A stretch of DNA of 64,000 nucleotides from Clostridium estertheticum (GTDB lineage Bacteria; Bacillota; Clostridia; Clostridiales; Clostridiaceae). This document shows positions 1 to 9,227 of this stretch, piece after piece (position 1 is the stretch's first letter; every line of letters begins with the position of its first letter). The translations under genes and the position numbers were made by a program. Where the stretch lies: NCBI RefSeq assembly GCF_026650985.1, contig NZ_CP086239.1, positions 3,534,001 to 3,598,000 on the forward strand, read 5' to 3'. The notes under the pieces are model-generated. The model searched no databases, was not told where the DNA came from, and worked only from the letters and a program-made list of their open reading frames with translations.

Positions 1-2
1 TT

Positions 3-1115
3 ACTAAGGATGGTATTATTTATATAAATTTTAATTATCGTGTAGGGCCACTCGGATTTTATAATTTTTCTATGTATGATAATAGCTTTGATTCAAATTG
101 TGCAGTATCAGACATGATCAATGCATTGAAATGGGTGAAGGAAAATATTGAAGCTTTTGGTGGTGACCCTGACAACATTACGATTGCAGGAGAATCAGCA
201 GGTGGGACAGCAGTATATTCTATGCTTTCCGCTCCTAGTGCAAAAAGTTTATTTAATAAAGCAATTGCACAAAGTGGTTTACCAGGAAATATATCCACAC
301 AAAAGAGTCAGGAACTTCAAATAGGATTGTTCTTTGAACAAATGAATATGAAAAAGGAAGAGATAAATAACCTAAAAAATATGCCAATAGAAAAAATGTA
401 TAGTTCATCTGAGTATGTTTGTCAAAAAAACTGTGTTTCATATCCGGGAATTTTGGTTCCAGGTCCAGTTATTGATGATTTAATCCCGATGAATCCATGG
501 GAGGCAATGGAATCTGGAAGTGCGGATGGTGTAGATGTTGTTTTTGGTACATGCCATGATGAAGGAAGTTTATTTTATGAAGCGAAGATGTTTCCAACAA
601 GCTGGAAGCAAGTTGAAAAAATGCTAGTGCTTAGTGACTGCTCGGAAAAGTTAGAAACTTTAATGAAGTTATATTCTGGTAAAAGTGAAAAGCAGGCAAT
701 GATGGAGCTTGGTAGAGACAGAGCGTTCTGGGCAGATCATATTAAATGTATAAATGCACAGTGTACTCATGGAAAGGCATATGAATACCGCTTTGATTTT
801 ACAACTGTGTTATTGAAAGCAAACGGACTCAATGCAATGCATAGTTCTGATATAGGGCCAGCATTGGATACCTATGTAGGAAATTTTAATGAGCAGACAC
901 CGAAGGAAAGAATTGATAGAATTCATAAATATATGCATGGTGCCTGGGTGAATTTTGCTAAGAATGGTGACCCAAATGGAACAATTCCTATACCATGGGA
1001 GCCTTATACAGATGAAAAAAGAACAACATTTATTTTTAATGATGAATGTTCTGTTGAATATAACCCGAGTTATGAAGCATTTGAAGTATGGAAAGATATT
1101 AAATTATATAATTAA
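3..1115 (+). CDS. Type B carboxylesterase, 5'-truncated by window edge
   Basis: The open frame runs into the window from the left, so the N-terminus is missing and about 370 residues are visible. The first visible residues include NYRVGPLGF, followed by GGDPDNITIAGESAGG, the nucleophile elbow of type B carboxylesterases (PnbA/cholinesterase group); the catalytic serine codon is at about 195. Later DEGSLF and the MHSSD segment fit the acid and histidine regions. The family hydrolyses carboxylic esters, usually in the cytoplasm in Bacillota. The substrate cannot be read from sequence. The gene ends in TAA and is followed by relics, so its operon context lies outside the window. Confidence 0.9.
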   Translation, partial: TKDGIIYINFNYRVGPLGFYNFSMYDNSFDSNCAVSDMINALKWVKENIEAFGGDPDNITIAGESAGGTAVYSMLSAPSAKSLFNKAIAQSGLPGNISTQKSQELQIGLFFEQMNMKKEEINNLKNMPIEKMYSSSEYVCQKNCVSYPGILVPGPVIDDLIPMNPWEAMESGSADGVDVVFGTCHDEGSLFYEAKMFPTSWKQVEKMLVLSDCSEKLETLMKLYSGKSEKQAMMELGRDRAFWADHIKCINAQCTHGKAYEYRFDFTTVLLKANGLNAMHSSDIGPALDTYVGNFNEQTPKERIDRIHKYMHGAWVNFAKNGDPNGTIPIPWEPYTDEKRTTFIFNDECSVEYNPSYEAFEVWKDIKLYN

Positions 1116-1295
1116 GTAATTGATAAAAATCAGTATAAACGTTCTACGTATTCGACTATCACTATTTGGGTTATTTATGGGAACACTTTCATTTCAGTTG
1201 TTACATAAATTTAAATATTGGTTATTGAGTAATATATACTCTGAATTATATAATTTCAGCATATAAAAATAAGTACAAGTAAAAACTAATACTGC
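1116..1295. other. AT-rich spacer, no clear gene
   Basis: A short plus-strand frame around 1161-1265 reads like a hydrophobic peptide fragment (SLFGLFMGTLSFQLL), perhaps the tail of a lost membrane protein. No start or ribosome site supports it. No hairpin terminator for the esterase was found. Confidence 0.3.
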
Positions 1296-1845
1296 CTTTA
1301 ATTCTTAATTTAAAAACAACAAATAAAACCAGCTATACTAAAGCCAATGTTGGTTCAAGAAGTTTCCTTACTTCCTCACTGCAACCAGCATATAACTGAA
1401 TAAATTCAATAAAAGTGAATATATCAAAATATTGCCCAATATAAATGATTACAGATTTAGTCTTCTTTTCTTTATAATTTTTTAACACAACTGGAAGAGA
1501 TTTTTTTGAAAATTTCCTGCCCTATTCCATGTTTTTGTACAATTGAAAGTATGTATATCCTATTAATGTCATAATTATGTGGAATACTATAAAATTGTAT
1601 TTTGTACTTTTAAAATCTTCGAGTTTCCAAAAAACTTTTATTTGCCTGTAGCCTTTTTCTATTTCGGGCCTAATTTCGTAAGTGTTTATTACTTGTTTCA
1701 CTGTTTTTTCTACATCTGTTGTCATGAAAGGATAATACTCATCATCCTTTGTATCATGCACTACGCAAGCTATTAGATCTACATCTTCTTTTAGATTTTC
1801 ACTTCTCCAAAAGGAGCCTAGTTCTTTAACTAGTTGTATTTCCAA
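1296..1845 (-). pseudogene. Transposase C-terminal relic
   Basis: On the minus strand the frame encodes ...NTYEIRPEIEKGYRQIK.FWKLEDFKSTKYN..., a typical C-terminal DDE-transposase segment (IS4-like superfamily). The frame is broken by an in-frame TAG at 1522-1524 and continues as GRKFSKKSLPVVLKNYKEKK to a final TAG at 1333-1335. The N-terminal two thirds are missing and the relic abuts a hydrolase relic. The sequence just beyond the stop (1296-1350) matches the end of the transposase relic at 41.5 kb, including a degenerate version of its 17-bp terminal repeat, so both come from the same element family. Confidence 0.8.
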
Positions 1846-1886
1846 CAGGAGTAAAAGATTGTTATAGTGCGTTAAGGTGAGTATAC

Positions 1887-2373
1887 GCAAATGCAAACAA
1901 TCTAAGAATTGATGATAGTGCTGGTAGATCACTTGCTGCAGCAGTAACTCAAATGGCACGTGATAGAACAGATTTTCCTGTTTGCTTTCAAATGTTATCT
2001 TATCCAGTAACAGATAGCAGACAAATAACTAAATCAGTAGAAATGTTTATTGACACACCAATATAGAATTCGCCTAGAAATGCAATGATGTGGAATGTAT
2101 ATTTAAGAAATGGTGATAATGGAATATGCTTCACCAATGCAAGCAAAATCATTTAAAAATTTTCCAAGAGTTTATGTAGAAGTAACTGAATTTGATCCAT
2201 TAAGAGATGAAGGAAAAAATTATGCAGATGCTTTAAAAGAAAATGGCATTGAAGTTGAATTTTTACAAACAAAAAGGACAATACATGGTTATGATATGAA
2301 TGCAGCAAGTGATATCACAAAAGGAAACTTAGAAAAAAGAGTTTCTGCATTAAAAAAAGCATTTTTAAAATAA
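1887..2373 (+). pseudogene. Alpha/beta hydrolase (HSL-type) relic
   Basis: The translation matches the second half of the intact hydrolase at 8261-9217: the DDSAG elbow (GDSAGG in the intact copy), then MARDR, CFQMLSYPVTDSRQIT, and finally EYASPM, EVTEFDPLRDEG and IHGYD. A TAG at 2064-2066 replaces the Trp codon found in the intact copy, and a frameshift near 2115-2125 separates the two reading frames. The HGG oxyanion region and N-terminus are absent. It is a truncated, non-functional paralogue, probably cut when the neighbouring transposase arrived. Confidence 0.85.
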
Positions 2374-2601
2374 TTATAGAAAATTTAAAGTAGACTCAAG
2401 GCACTTGGAGATGATAATTATGATGACATAATGTGCTTAGAAGAATAAATAAGATGATTTAATCACAAAATATTGTGACTTTTGAATATAGAATGGGTAA
2501 AAATCAGACTGGAAAATGCTCGTTTTTTGCCCTGATTTTCAAACGAAAATATAGATATGACGAATATGAAAATAATTGTTATTAAACTATTTATAAATGT
2601 A

Positions 2602-2638
2602 TTGACATTTTCTTTTGTTGTAACTATAATGGTTACAA
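2602..2638 (+). promoter_or_regulatory. SigmaA promoter with embedded operator
   Basis: TTGACA (2602-2607) and TATAAT (2625-2630) are consensus boxes separated by exactly 17 bp. The -10 box lies in the centre of a dyad TTGTAAC-N7-GTTACAA (2618-2638). A bound protein would cover the -10 box, so the arrangement implies repression. The regulator is unknown; HxlR, MarR or TetR dimers would fit the size. Confidence 0.8.
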
Positions 2639-2704
2639 GAAGAGATGCTAGTAATAAAAATTATTAAGGATCTAAATAAAAGAAAAAATATTTTTTTAAG
2701 CCTG

Positions 2705-2725
2705 TTGTAACCTTTACGGTTACAA
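2705..2725 (+). promoter_or_regulatory. Second copy of TTGTAAC-N7-GTTACAA operator
   Basis: The dyad half-sites are identical to those at 2618-2638, with the same 7-bp spacer, and the two operators start 87 bp apart. This one lies between the transcription start and the first gene, where it could act as a roadblock or allow looping with the first site. Confidence 0.75.
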
Positions 2726-2776
2726 TATAAATGGTAAATTATCAAAATAAATAAATTTGAAAGGATGGTCATAATT

Positions 2777-3430
2777 ATGAAAATTTTATTAATCGGAGCA
2801 AGTGGAAATGCGGGGAAAAGAATATTAGAGGAGGCTTTAGATAGAGGGCACAGTGTTACAGCCGTTCTACGTGATCCTTCAAAACTAACGCTGAATCATA
2901 AAAATTTAACTATGGTTCAAGGAGATTTATTAAATCCAGATTCAATATTAAAATATTTAGACCAGCAAGATGCTATAATTAGTGCCTATGGTCCTAAACA
3001 TGGAGAAGAAGAAAAACTTGTAGTAGCAGCTAAAAATTTAGTAGAACTTATTAAATCCTCGAAGATTAAAAGATTATTAGTAGTTGGAGGTGCAGGTAGC
3101 CTTGAAGTAGCTCCTGGTTTAGCATTGTCTGATACTCCAGAATTTCTAGACGCATGGAAGCCAGTAGCCTTCGCACACAGAGATGCCCTTAGAGTGTACG
3201 AAGAATCTGATATATCTTGGACATTTTTAAGTCCATCTGCAATCTTTGAGCCTGGTGAACGTACAGGTAAATATAAATTAGGCAATACAACACTCCTTTC
3301 TGATGAAAATGGTTTAAGCAGAATATCAATGGAAGATTATGCCATAGCCATGATAGATGAGCTTGAAAATAAATCATACGAAAGAAAACAATTTACAGTT
3401 AGTAGTAAAACAAATAAGGAGGTGCTTTAA
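2777..3430 (+). CDS. NAD(P)-binding oxidoreductase, atypical SDR (YwnB/NmrA-like)
   Basis: The protein starts MKILLIGASGNAGKR, a glycine-rich NAD(P)-binding Rossmann motif of the atypical short-chain dehydrogenases (NAD(P)H-binding, PF13460-like). It is about 217 residues, the usual length for this group. It has no clear YxxxK pair, so it may be a redox sensor or reductase of unknown substrate. An upstream in-frame ATG at 2765 overlaps the ribosome site AAAGGATGG, so the ATG at 2777 is the likely start. Its stop overlaps the start of the next gene (TAATG), showing translational coupling. It is the first gene of the operon behind the double operator. Confidence 0.85.
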   Translation: MKILLIGASGNAGKRILEEALDRGHSVTAVLRDPSKLTLNHKNLTMVQGDLLNPDSILKYLDQQDAIISAYGPKHGEEEKLVVAAKNLVELIKSSKIKRLLVVGGAGSLEVAPGLALSDTPEFLDAWKPVAFAHRDALRVYEESDISWTFLSPSAIFEPGERTGKYKLGNTTLLSDENGLSRISMEDYAIAMIDELENKSYERKQFTVSSKTNKEVL

Positions 3431-4059
3431 TGAAACCTAAAATATATTATGTAATGGATACAATGTGTGGTTGGTGCTATTCCTTCAGCGATGTTGTTAC
3501 AAAAATCTATGGAGAATTTAAAGATCAAGTAGATTTTACAATTGTTCCTGCAGGAATGTGGTTAAATGAAGATGTAAAACAAATGACACCTGCATTTAGT
3601 GATTTTATTAGAGAAAATAATGTTAAAATAACTCAACTTTCAGGGAAAGAATTTGGAGAAGATTACTATCTTATGCTTAAAGATAGTAATACGGTTCTAG
3701 ATAGTCTTCCAGGTTCTAAGGCTATTAATGTTATTAATAACCTTGATACTCAAGCTAGCTTTAGCTATCTGAAAACGCTACAGGAAGAATTTTTTATTAA
3801 TGGTAAAAATATTAATGATGTAGAGGTTTATTCTAAAATAGCTGAAGATTTCGGAATAGATAGCGATAGCTTCAAAAAAGAATTTTCTTCAAAGAAATTA
3901 ATTGATCAGACTTTTAAGCAATTTAACTTTGCAAGTGAGTTAGATGTAAGCTCATATCCAAGCTTAATTTTGGTTAATAATGAAAAATCATCCTTAGTAT
4001 CCTCTGGTTATTTACCCTTTGAGGAAGTTAAAGCCCGTATTGAAAAAAGTATTGGATAA
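3430..4059 (+). CDS. DsbA-family thioredoxin-fold protein
   Basis: Residues 13-16 are CGWC in the context MDTMCGWCYSF, the redox-active CxxC of DsbA/FrnE-like and 2-hydroxychromene-2-carboxylate isomerase-like proteins. A helical insertion follows and the C-terminal part carries SSYPSLILV, matching the cis-proline region of the thioredoxin fold. There is no signal peptide, so it should act in the cytoplasm, perhaps as a dithiol oxidoreductase. Its ATG overlaps the previous stop by one base. Length (209) is normal for the family. Confidence 0.85.
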   Translation: MKPKIYYVMDTMCGWCYSFSDVVTKIYGEFKDQVDFTIVPAGMWLNEDVKQMTPAFSDFIRENNVKITQLSGKEFGEDYYLMLKDSNTVLDSLPGSKAINVINNLDTQASFSYLKTLQEEFFINGKNINDVEVYSKIAEDFGIDSDSFKKEFSSKKLIDQTFKQFNFASELDVSSYPSLILVNNEKSSLVSSGYLPFEEVKARIEKSIG

Positions 4060-4132
4060 TTGAACTAATAAATAAACTCAAGTTCTATGGTTATTTTTAA
4101 AAAATGCATTAGTATAAAGGAGATAAAATTTT

Positions 4133-4954
4133 ATGATTAAAAAAATTGAAACAAAACAAAACAATGTGAAATTAACAGTATTTACTTCAGATGAGAACAG
4201 TTTTATGGTTACATCTACTCTAATTGAAAAGGCAGGGCATGCATTTTTGATTAATGCAAAATTCACTCAATCTGATGCTAAAGAAATTGTTGAATACATT
4301 GAAAAAAGCAACTTAACTTTAGACAAAATTTTCATTATTCATGGAGATCCAGACTACTATTTTGGACTAGAAACAATCAAAGCAGCATTTCCAAAAGCAA
4401 TTGCATATGCAACACAACCAACTGTAGAACATATTGCTTCTTCTGTATTAGGTAAATTACAAGTTTGGAAACCTGTTCTTTTAGAAAATGCACCAACAAA
4501 TATTGTTTTACCACAGGTTTTTGCTGAAAAAACAATTGAATTTCAAGGTTTAACCTTTGATCTTGTTGGTTTAGACAATCACAGAATAAGCTTATTCAAT
4601 AAAGAATTAGAGTTATTATTTGGTGGAATTGATACATTCAACGAAATTCACATCTTCTTAGCAGACACTAGTTCCAAAGAAGCGATGGAAGATTGGACTG
4701 CTAACTTAAAAAAATTACAAGAATTACACGCTAAAATTGTCGTGCCAAGTCACGGTTCAATTGAAAAATCATTCGATGATAAGTTACTCACTGCAACTAT
4801 TGATTACCTTGAAACTGCTATCAAAGCATCTGAGCAAAGTAAAAATTCTGCAGACTTTATTGAAAAGCTTGAAGCAGCATATCCAGGATTTGCAAACAAA
4901 GGTGTATTAGCATTAAGTGCAAAAGTTGTAATGAAAGAAATTCCTTGGGGGTAA
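4133..4954 (+). CDS. MBL-fold protein with degenerate metal site
   Basis: The fold of metallo-beta-lactamase-type hydrolases is recognisable, but the usual HxHxDH signature is HGDPDY (residues 70-75). The first His and the Asp remain, while the second and third His are replaced. A downstream GGID and the late VVPSHG (His near 207) are kept. The metal site is therefore altered and hydrolase activity is uncertain. The ribosome site AAAGGAGAT precedes the ATG. It sits third in the operon, 73 bp after the DsbA-like gene and 4 bp before the NTF2-like gene. Confidence 0.75.
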   Translation: MIKKIETKQNNVKLTVFTSDENSFMVTSTLIEKAGHAFLINAKFTQSDAKEIVEYIEKSNLTLDKIFIIHGDPDYYFGLETIKAAFPKAIAYATQPTVEHIASSVLGKLQVWKPVLLENAPTNIVLPQVFAEKTIEFQGLTFDLVGLDNHRISLFNKELELLFGGIDTFNEIHIFLADTSSKEAMEDWTANLKKLQELHAKIVVPSHGSIEKSFDDKLLTATIDYLETAIKASEQSKNSADFIEKLEAAYPGFANKGVLALSAKVVMKEIPWG

Positions 4955-4958
4955 TGTT

Positions 4959-5357
4959 ATGAATAAATATCAAAAATTATTACATGAAACTTACGTATTA
5001 ACTGGTGAAGGAAAAATGGAAGAATTCAAAACGTATTTAAGTGATAAAGTGTCATGGACAGAAGCTGCGGGATTTCCTTATGCTGGTATATATATAGGAC
5101 CAGATGAAGTGGTTAAAAATGTACATGAACGTTTGGGAACAGAATGGGAAGGTTATGCTGCTAAAGACAATATATATACATTTAATGAAAATATTGTTAT
5201 TGTCTATGGAAACTATAGCGGAACCTATAAATTAACAGGTAAATCCTTTATTGCTGATTTTTGTCATCTATATGAATTTGATGAAAATGATAAAGTTAAA
5301 AAGTTTATTCAAATTGTGGACAGTGCAACTGTCAATAAGGCGTTAACTTCAAATTAG
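4959..5357 (+). CDS. NTF2-like (SnoaL-type) protein
   Basis: The 132-residue protein has the pattern of NTF2/SnoaL-like alpha+beta barrels: an N-terminal helix pair (YQKLLHETYVLTGEGKMEEF), then DKVSWTEAAGFPYAGIYIGPDEV and a sheet ending in FCHLYEFDENDKVKKFIQIVD. Members are small-molecule-binding proteins or isomerases/hydrolases. The exact role is unknown. It starts 4 bp after the previous stop and ends the operon, with a strong terminator 120 bp downstream. Confidence 0.75.
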   Translation: MNKYQKLLHETYVLTGEGKMEEFKTYLSDKVSWTEAAGFPYAGIYIGPDEVVKNVHERLGTEWEGYAAKDNIYTFNENIVIVYGNYSGTYKLTGKSFIADFCHLYEFDENDKVKKFIQIVDSATVNKALTSN

Positions 5358-5475
5358 GCATGTTTATTAGTTTATAGTATGCAAGGAATTGTTCAAATAG
5401 TGGTGTGCATGTTCAACATAAAATTTATAAATTTAATCTCTAAACTTTAAAAATCTCTACTTTAAAATCTCAAAA

Positions 5476-5515
5476 AAACAACAAAAACCCTTGAATTCAA
5501 GGGTTTTTGTTGTTT
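5476..5515. terminator. Perfect 40-bp palindromic terminator
   Basis: Two 20-base arms meet with no unpaired loop bases on paper, centred on TTGAATTCAA, with A-tract and T-tract flanks on both sides. It can terminate the four-gene plus-strand operon and also transcription coming from the glycosyltransferase gene on the minus strand. Confidence 0.9.
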
Positions 5516-5520
5516 ATGTA

Positions 5521-5560
5521 TGGTGGAGGCGAACTGTGCCTAACTATATCACTGTCTATT
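5521..5560 (+). repeat. 40-bp dispersed repeat, copy A
   Basis: The segment beginning TGGTGGAGGCGAAC and ending CTAACTATATCACTGTC is about 90% identical to the reverse complement of 49044-49084. It lies directly beyond the palindromic terminator. It may be the end of a mobile element, but no transposase is attached. Confidence 0.55.
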
Positions 5561-5584
5561 AAAAGGAGTGAATTATAATTGAAA

Positions 5585-6754
5585 CTATTTTTCATTTTTT
5601 AAATTAAATATCTCATCAACAGCTTTTTTATATCCTCCTGCCTCTCTGAGTGATTTTCCAATTTTTTCACTGTTTCTTCTAAAATTATTGTCTGAAAAAA
5701 TCTTAACTACTGACTGCTTCAATATCTCAGTGGTAACTTTATCTTTTTCAATAATAATACCTGCACCAAGTTCTGCTACTCTCCTTGCTACAAAAGGCTG
5801 ATCTGCAAATTGAGGAATAAGAATCAATGGGACATCATAATACAACCCTTCATTTGTACTGTTCATACCACCATGGGTGATAAACAAATCTGCTTGTTTT
5901 AAAACTTCAAGTTGAGATACATAATTCTTAACAACAAAATTTGATGGAATAGATTTAAATGTATTAACATCTATACTTTTACCTACAGACATAATAATTT
6001 CTACATCCATATCACCAAAAGCCTTAAAGCAACTTTCATAAAACTCAATAGAATTATTAAATATTGTACCTAAAGCTATATAAATAACTTTCTTATCATT
6101 AGTTTCTAGAGAAAGGCTCATATTTTCCTTTCTGTCTGCTATTGATGGTCCAATAAACTTAAAACTTTCATCAAAACTTTCACCACAAATTTGAAGATAC
6201 TTAGATGTATATACAATATTAATAGTACCTGTGCCACCAACTGCAGTCGTTATACTAGGAAACTTTATATCATATTTCTCTTGTAAATTCTTAACAAAAT
6301 TTATGTAAACTGAACTATTTAAAATAGGTTGTATTATAGGTCCTACTTGCCTAAATAAATCCGAAAAAATATTTGTATTTTCGTTAGTTGCAAAAGTGGT
6401 AATAGAACAAATTGTAGGTATTTTTAACACTCTCCCCAATTCATTACCTATAATAAAGACTGCATCATAAATAATATAATCGAATTTTTCCTTTGTAGTA
6501 ACTACAATTTCAAGTATTTCTTCAAACATTTTTTCTAACCTAGCGAGGGTCTCCATTGGTTGCTTACTATCCTCAAAATTTGCTGAATTCTTAAGACCTT
6601 TGAATCTAGCTCCTGTCTTTTCTATTTTCCCTCTAAATTCCTCACCTGAAATATATGTAACCTGCTCCCCTCTATTCATTAATTCTTTGACTAAACCTAT
6701 AGTAGGGTTAACGTGCCCTGTACCGAACATACTTATAAATAACGCATTTGACAT
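5585..6754 (-). CDS. Macrolide-type UDP-glycosyltransferase (MGT family, GT1)
   Basis: The 389-residue length and the two-domain pattern fit GT-B glycosyltransferases of the YjiC/MGT group. The N-terminus MSNALFISMFGTGHVNPTIG carries the likely catalytic His14 for acceptor activation. The C-terminal donor site has FITHGGMNS (His294) and PQFADQ, the nucleotide-sugar signature. Family members move glucose from UDP-glucose onto hydrophobic acceptors such as antibiotics, lipids or phenolics. A ribosome site (AAAGGATGG) precedes the ATG. It lies downstream of an acyltransferase-like gene in the same direction, suggesting a shared small-molecule pathway. Confidence 0.9.
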   Translation of the reverse strand: MSNALFISMFGTGHVNPTIGLVKELMNRGEQVTYISGEEFRGKIEKTGARFKGLKNSANFEDSKQPMETLARLEKMFEEILEIVVTTKEKFDYIIYDAVFIIGNELGRVLKIPTICSITTFATNENTNIFSDLFRQVGPIIQPILNSSVYINFVKNLQEKYDIKFPSITTAVGGTGTINIVYTSKYLQICGESFDESFKFIGPSIADRKENMSLSLETNDKKVIYIALGTIFNNSIEFYESCFKAFGDMDVEIIMSVGKSIDVNTFKSIPSNFVVKNYVSQLEVLKQADLFITHGGMNSTNEGLYYDVPLILIPQFADQPFVARRVAELGAGIIIEKDKVTTEILKQSVVKIFSDNNFRRNSEKIGKSLREAGGYKKAVDEIFNLKNEK

Positions 6755-6887
6755 TTTTCATCCATCCTTTTTGTTTTATATTAGTATCTTAAATCTATGA
6801 TAATTAGTTTTTGTTATATTGTTTCACTATATATGAAATTTTCCAGTACATCTAAACCTCAAATATTTTATTATCTTCTTTTGTTAC

Positions 6888-8177
6888 TTAGTTTTCAAAT
6901 TTTCCGTAATACTTCTCAGCCTGCCTTCCTCCTGTAACAAAAGTCTTATCTTGGGTTGTTTTAAAATCAATTCGCTGTGATGAGTTATATTCAAGTCCAA
7001 TTTCTTCTAATGAGTGCATAAATTCACTCGCGAATTGCTCTGACTCAAAGCTTTGTAATAAATCAACTGTAATATAATCTCCTGCAGACAACATATTCAA
7101 AATGAGACCTTTTGTACCACTACTGTATAAATGCATCGAATCAACGTATTTTTCACATTCTCCAAGCTGTAATTGACCAGCATAGCTAATAACAAATGTA
7201 TTGATACAAAAATCATTAAAGAATGACAGCATCTGTTTTTTTTCTGACAAAGTTTCTAGCTGGTCAAGCTTATCGCTCAATCCAATCTGATTATTAGCTG
7301 CACTTTTAACTACATCTGACTGTCTCTGCTGCTTTATAATATTCCTATACATTGTTGCTTGCTCATTAAGAGACAGTTTTTCAGCAGCTTCAGTATACGG
7401 CAAATATAAACTGCTAACGCAATTCTTATGTGTATTTTCAAGTCCAAGTTCTTTTCTCATATCACTTGCCATGCTACATACAATAGGTTTATCTACACCC
7501 GGATGAAGCTTCTTAATAGACTTTGATGCAAGCAGTGCAACTAAGATCGCTGGTGTAGCATTATTCTCTTTTGCAAATGCCATGAATTTGTCACGATTAA
7601 TGTTAATCTCATAGCGATAATAATTACTGACCTCATTTGCATTTTCAGGAAGTGCATACCCATCTTTAACAACTTCAGGCATTGGAATATTACCTATATC
7701 ATATTTTGAATCTCCAAAAGGTTCCATTGTCTCACCAGCAAGAAGTGTTTCTCCAGCAAGTCTAATTCCAGTTGCATCAAATGTCTTGTTATATTTCGCG
7801 CAGCAATAATAATATAGCAAAGTCTTAATAAATGGCATTATTCCACGACCATCACAAAGTGCATGATGAAAAGCAACACAGATTTTTTTATCTTTATAGG
7901 TCACATCAATAAGATTGTAATTAACCTTCATACTTCCCAACGCACGAAATTTGTCAGTTTTCGCTAAAATAACAGGTAACAGATTATGTGCTATATAATA
8001 ATCTCCATTTTTTTCAACCAACTTACTTGTAAGATACGGATACCTCTCCATGGCTTTATCAAGCGCTCTCCTTAAAAGATCTCCTCTGACTTTGTCTTTC
8101 ATACGGATATCAAAGACTGTACTACGAATTCCACCATCCCTGTATAAATAAGCTTGTCCTGAACGTATTTTTTTCAT
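6888..8177 (-). CDS. Condensation-domain-type acyltransferase
   Basis: The stand-alone 429-residue protein carries FHHALCDGRG with the HHxxxDG motif at residues 104-110, the catalytic signature of NRPS condensation domains, alcohol acetyltransferases and WS/DGAT-like enzymes. The second half has the usual long loop and a VDLLQSFESEQF segment near the C-terminus. No carrier protein or adenylation domain adjoins it, so a free acyl-CoA or acyl-carrier donor and a small acceptor are more likely than peptide synthesis. The start is supported by AAAGGGAGGAATAATC upstream of ATG. Confidence 0.8.
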   Translation of the reverse strand: MKKIRSGQAYLYRDGGIRSTVFDIRMKDKVRGDLLRRALDKAMERYPYLTSKLVEKNGDYYIAHNLLPVILAKTDKFRALGSMKVNYNLIDVTYKDKKICVAFHHALCDGRGIMPFIKTLLYYYCCAKYNKTFDATGIRLAGETLLAGETMEPFGDSKYDIGNIPMPEVVKDGYALPENANEVSNYYRYEININRDKFMAFAKENNATPAILVALLASKSIKKLHPGVDKPIVCSMASDMRKELGLENTHKNCVSSLYLPYTEAAEKLSLNEQATMYRNIIKQQRQSDVVKSAANNQIGLSDKLDQLETLSEKKQMLSFFNDFCINTFVISYAGQLQLGECEKYVDSMHLYSSGTKGLILNMLSAGDYITVDLLQSFESEQFASEFMHSLEEIGLEYNSSQRIDFKTTQDKTFVTGGRQAEKYYGKFEN

Positions 8178-8260
8178 GATTATTCCTCCCTTTCAAAGTT
8201 ATATGTAATATTTGTGCACGAAAGTCATATATCCCTTATCATAACCTCATATTAAATCCG

Positions 8261-9217
8261 TTACCTTGTGGATAAATTATATGAATTATCTACGGGATTG
8301 AATCCTTTCTTCAAGGCCTCTATTCTTCTCTCTACACTTTGATGCACAATTTCACTTTTTTCTGCAATATCGAAACCATGAACTGTCCCTATTGTCTTAT
8401 GCAGTTCAACATGAATACCATTTTTCTGCAAGGCTTCAGCAAAGTTTATTCCTTCGTCCCGTAAACAGTCGAACTCTGAAACTTCAATATAGGAATCGGG
8501 CAAATTTTCTAAAGAAGTTGCCTCCATAGGAGATGCATATTCTCTATTGATATGTACTTCATCCTTTAGGTAAAGTTTCCACATTTTTTCATTAAGTTTG
8601 GAATTCCACATAGGAGTGTCTTTATAATTTTTAATAGATTCAGTAATCTGTCTTGCATCTGTTACCGGATAAATGAGCATTTGAAAACAAATACTAGGAG
8701 CTTTTCTATCCCGAGCCATTAGATTCACAGCAGCAGCAAGCCCACCACCTGCGCTATCTCCGCCAATAGCTATTCTGTTTTTATCAATGCCAAGTACTTC
8801 TACATTTTTACAAACCCATTCAAATGCAGCATAGCAATCCTCAACACCAAAAGGGAAAGCATATTTAGGTGCCAATCTGTAATCAACGAAAATCACTTTA
8901 CAAGGTGTCTTTAAGGCATACTCACAAACTAAGTTCTTATGATAGGGTGCTGCTTTTAGGGCAAACGCTCCTCCGTGTAAATAGATAAGACAAGGAGCGT
9001 TTTTTTCAATTTCCTTTGGTTCATAAATTGTTAGCTCAATTGTTCCATTTTGATATCCTGTAATCTTCTTTTTTGTTGCACTCACACCCTCAGCAGGTTT
9101 TATTTTATTAACACTGCTATTTATAAGTGTATTTATAAGTGGCAGTAGCAATGGATATAAAGGGAGTTTCGTATTTTCATATTTTTTAAAGTCACTGTGG
9201 ATGTTATATTTACTCAT
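8261..9217 (-). CDS. Alpha/beta hydrolase, hormone-sensitive-lipase family
   Basis: HGG at residues 81-83 forms the oxyanion hole and GDSAGG holds Ser155. Asp in EFDCLRDEG and His in VHGFD complete the triad. This is the HSL/AB-hydrolase-3 family of carboxylesterases. A longer frame extends to 9268, but GGAG sits correctly before the ATG at 9217 (MSKYNIHSD), so the shorter form is chosen. It starts 10 bp after the small 55-residue gene, which suggests translational coupling. A truncated paralogue lies at 1887-2373. Substrate unknown; ester cleavage or acyl transfer in the neighbouring glycosylation/acylation set is plausible. Confidence 0.9.
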   Translation of the reverse strand: MSKYNIHSDFKKYENTKLPLYPLLLPLINTLINSSVNKIKPAEGVSATKKKITGYQNGTIELTIYEPKEIEKNAPCLIYLHGGAFALKAAPYHKNLVCEYALKTPCKVIFVDYRLAPKYAFPFGVEDCYAAFEWVCKNVEVLGIDKNRIAIGGDSAGGGLAAAVNLMARDRKAPSICFQMLIYPVTDARQITESIKNYKDTPMWNSKLNEKMWKLYLKDEVHINREYASPMEATSLENLPDSYIEVSEFDCLRDEGINFAEALQKNGIHVELHKTIGTVHGFDIAEKSEIVHQSVERRIEALKKGFNPVDNSYNLSTR

Positions 9218-9227
9218 AAACGTTCTC

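Noticed and set aside
1579-1776. Plus-strand frame rich in Phe and Cys
   Set aside because: It is the reverse reading of the transposase relic; the minus strand gives a recognisable transposase.
2462-2545. Possible terminator around GTAAAAATCAG and CTGATTTTC
   Set aside because: The arms are short and interrupted and no T-run follows; pairing is too weak to claim.
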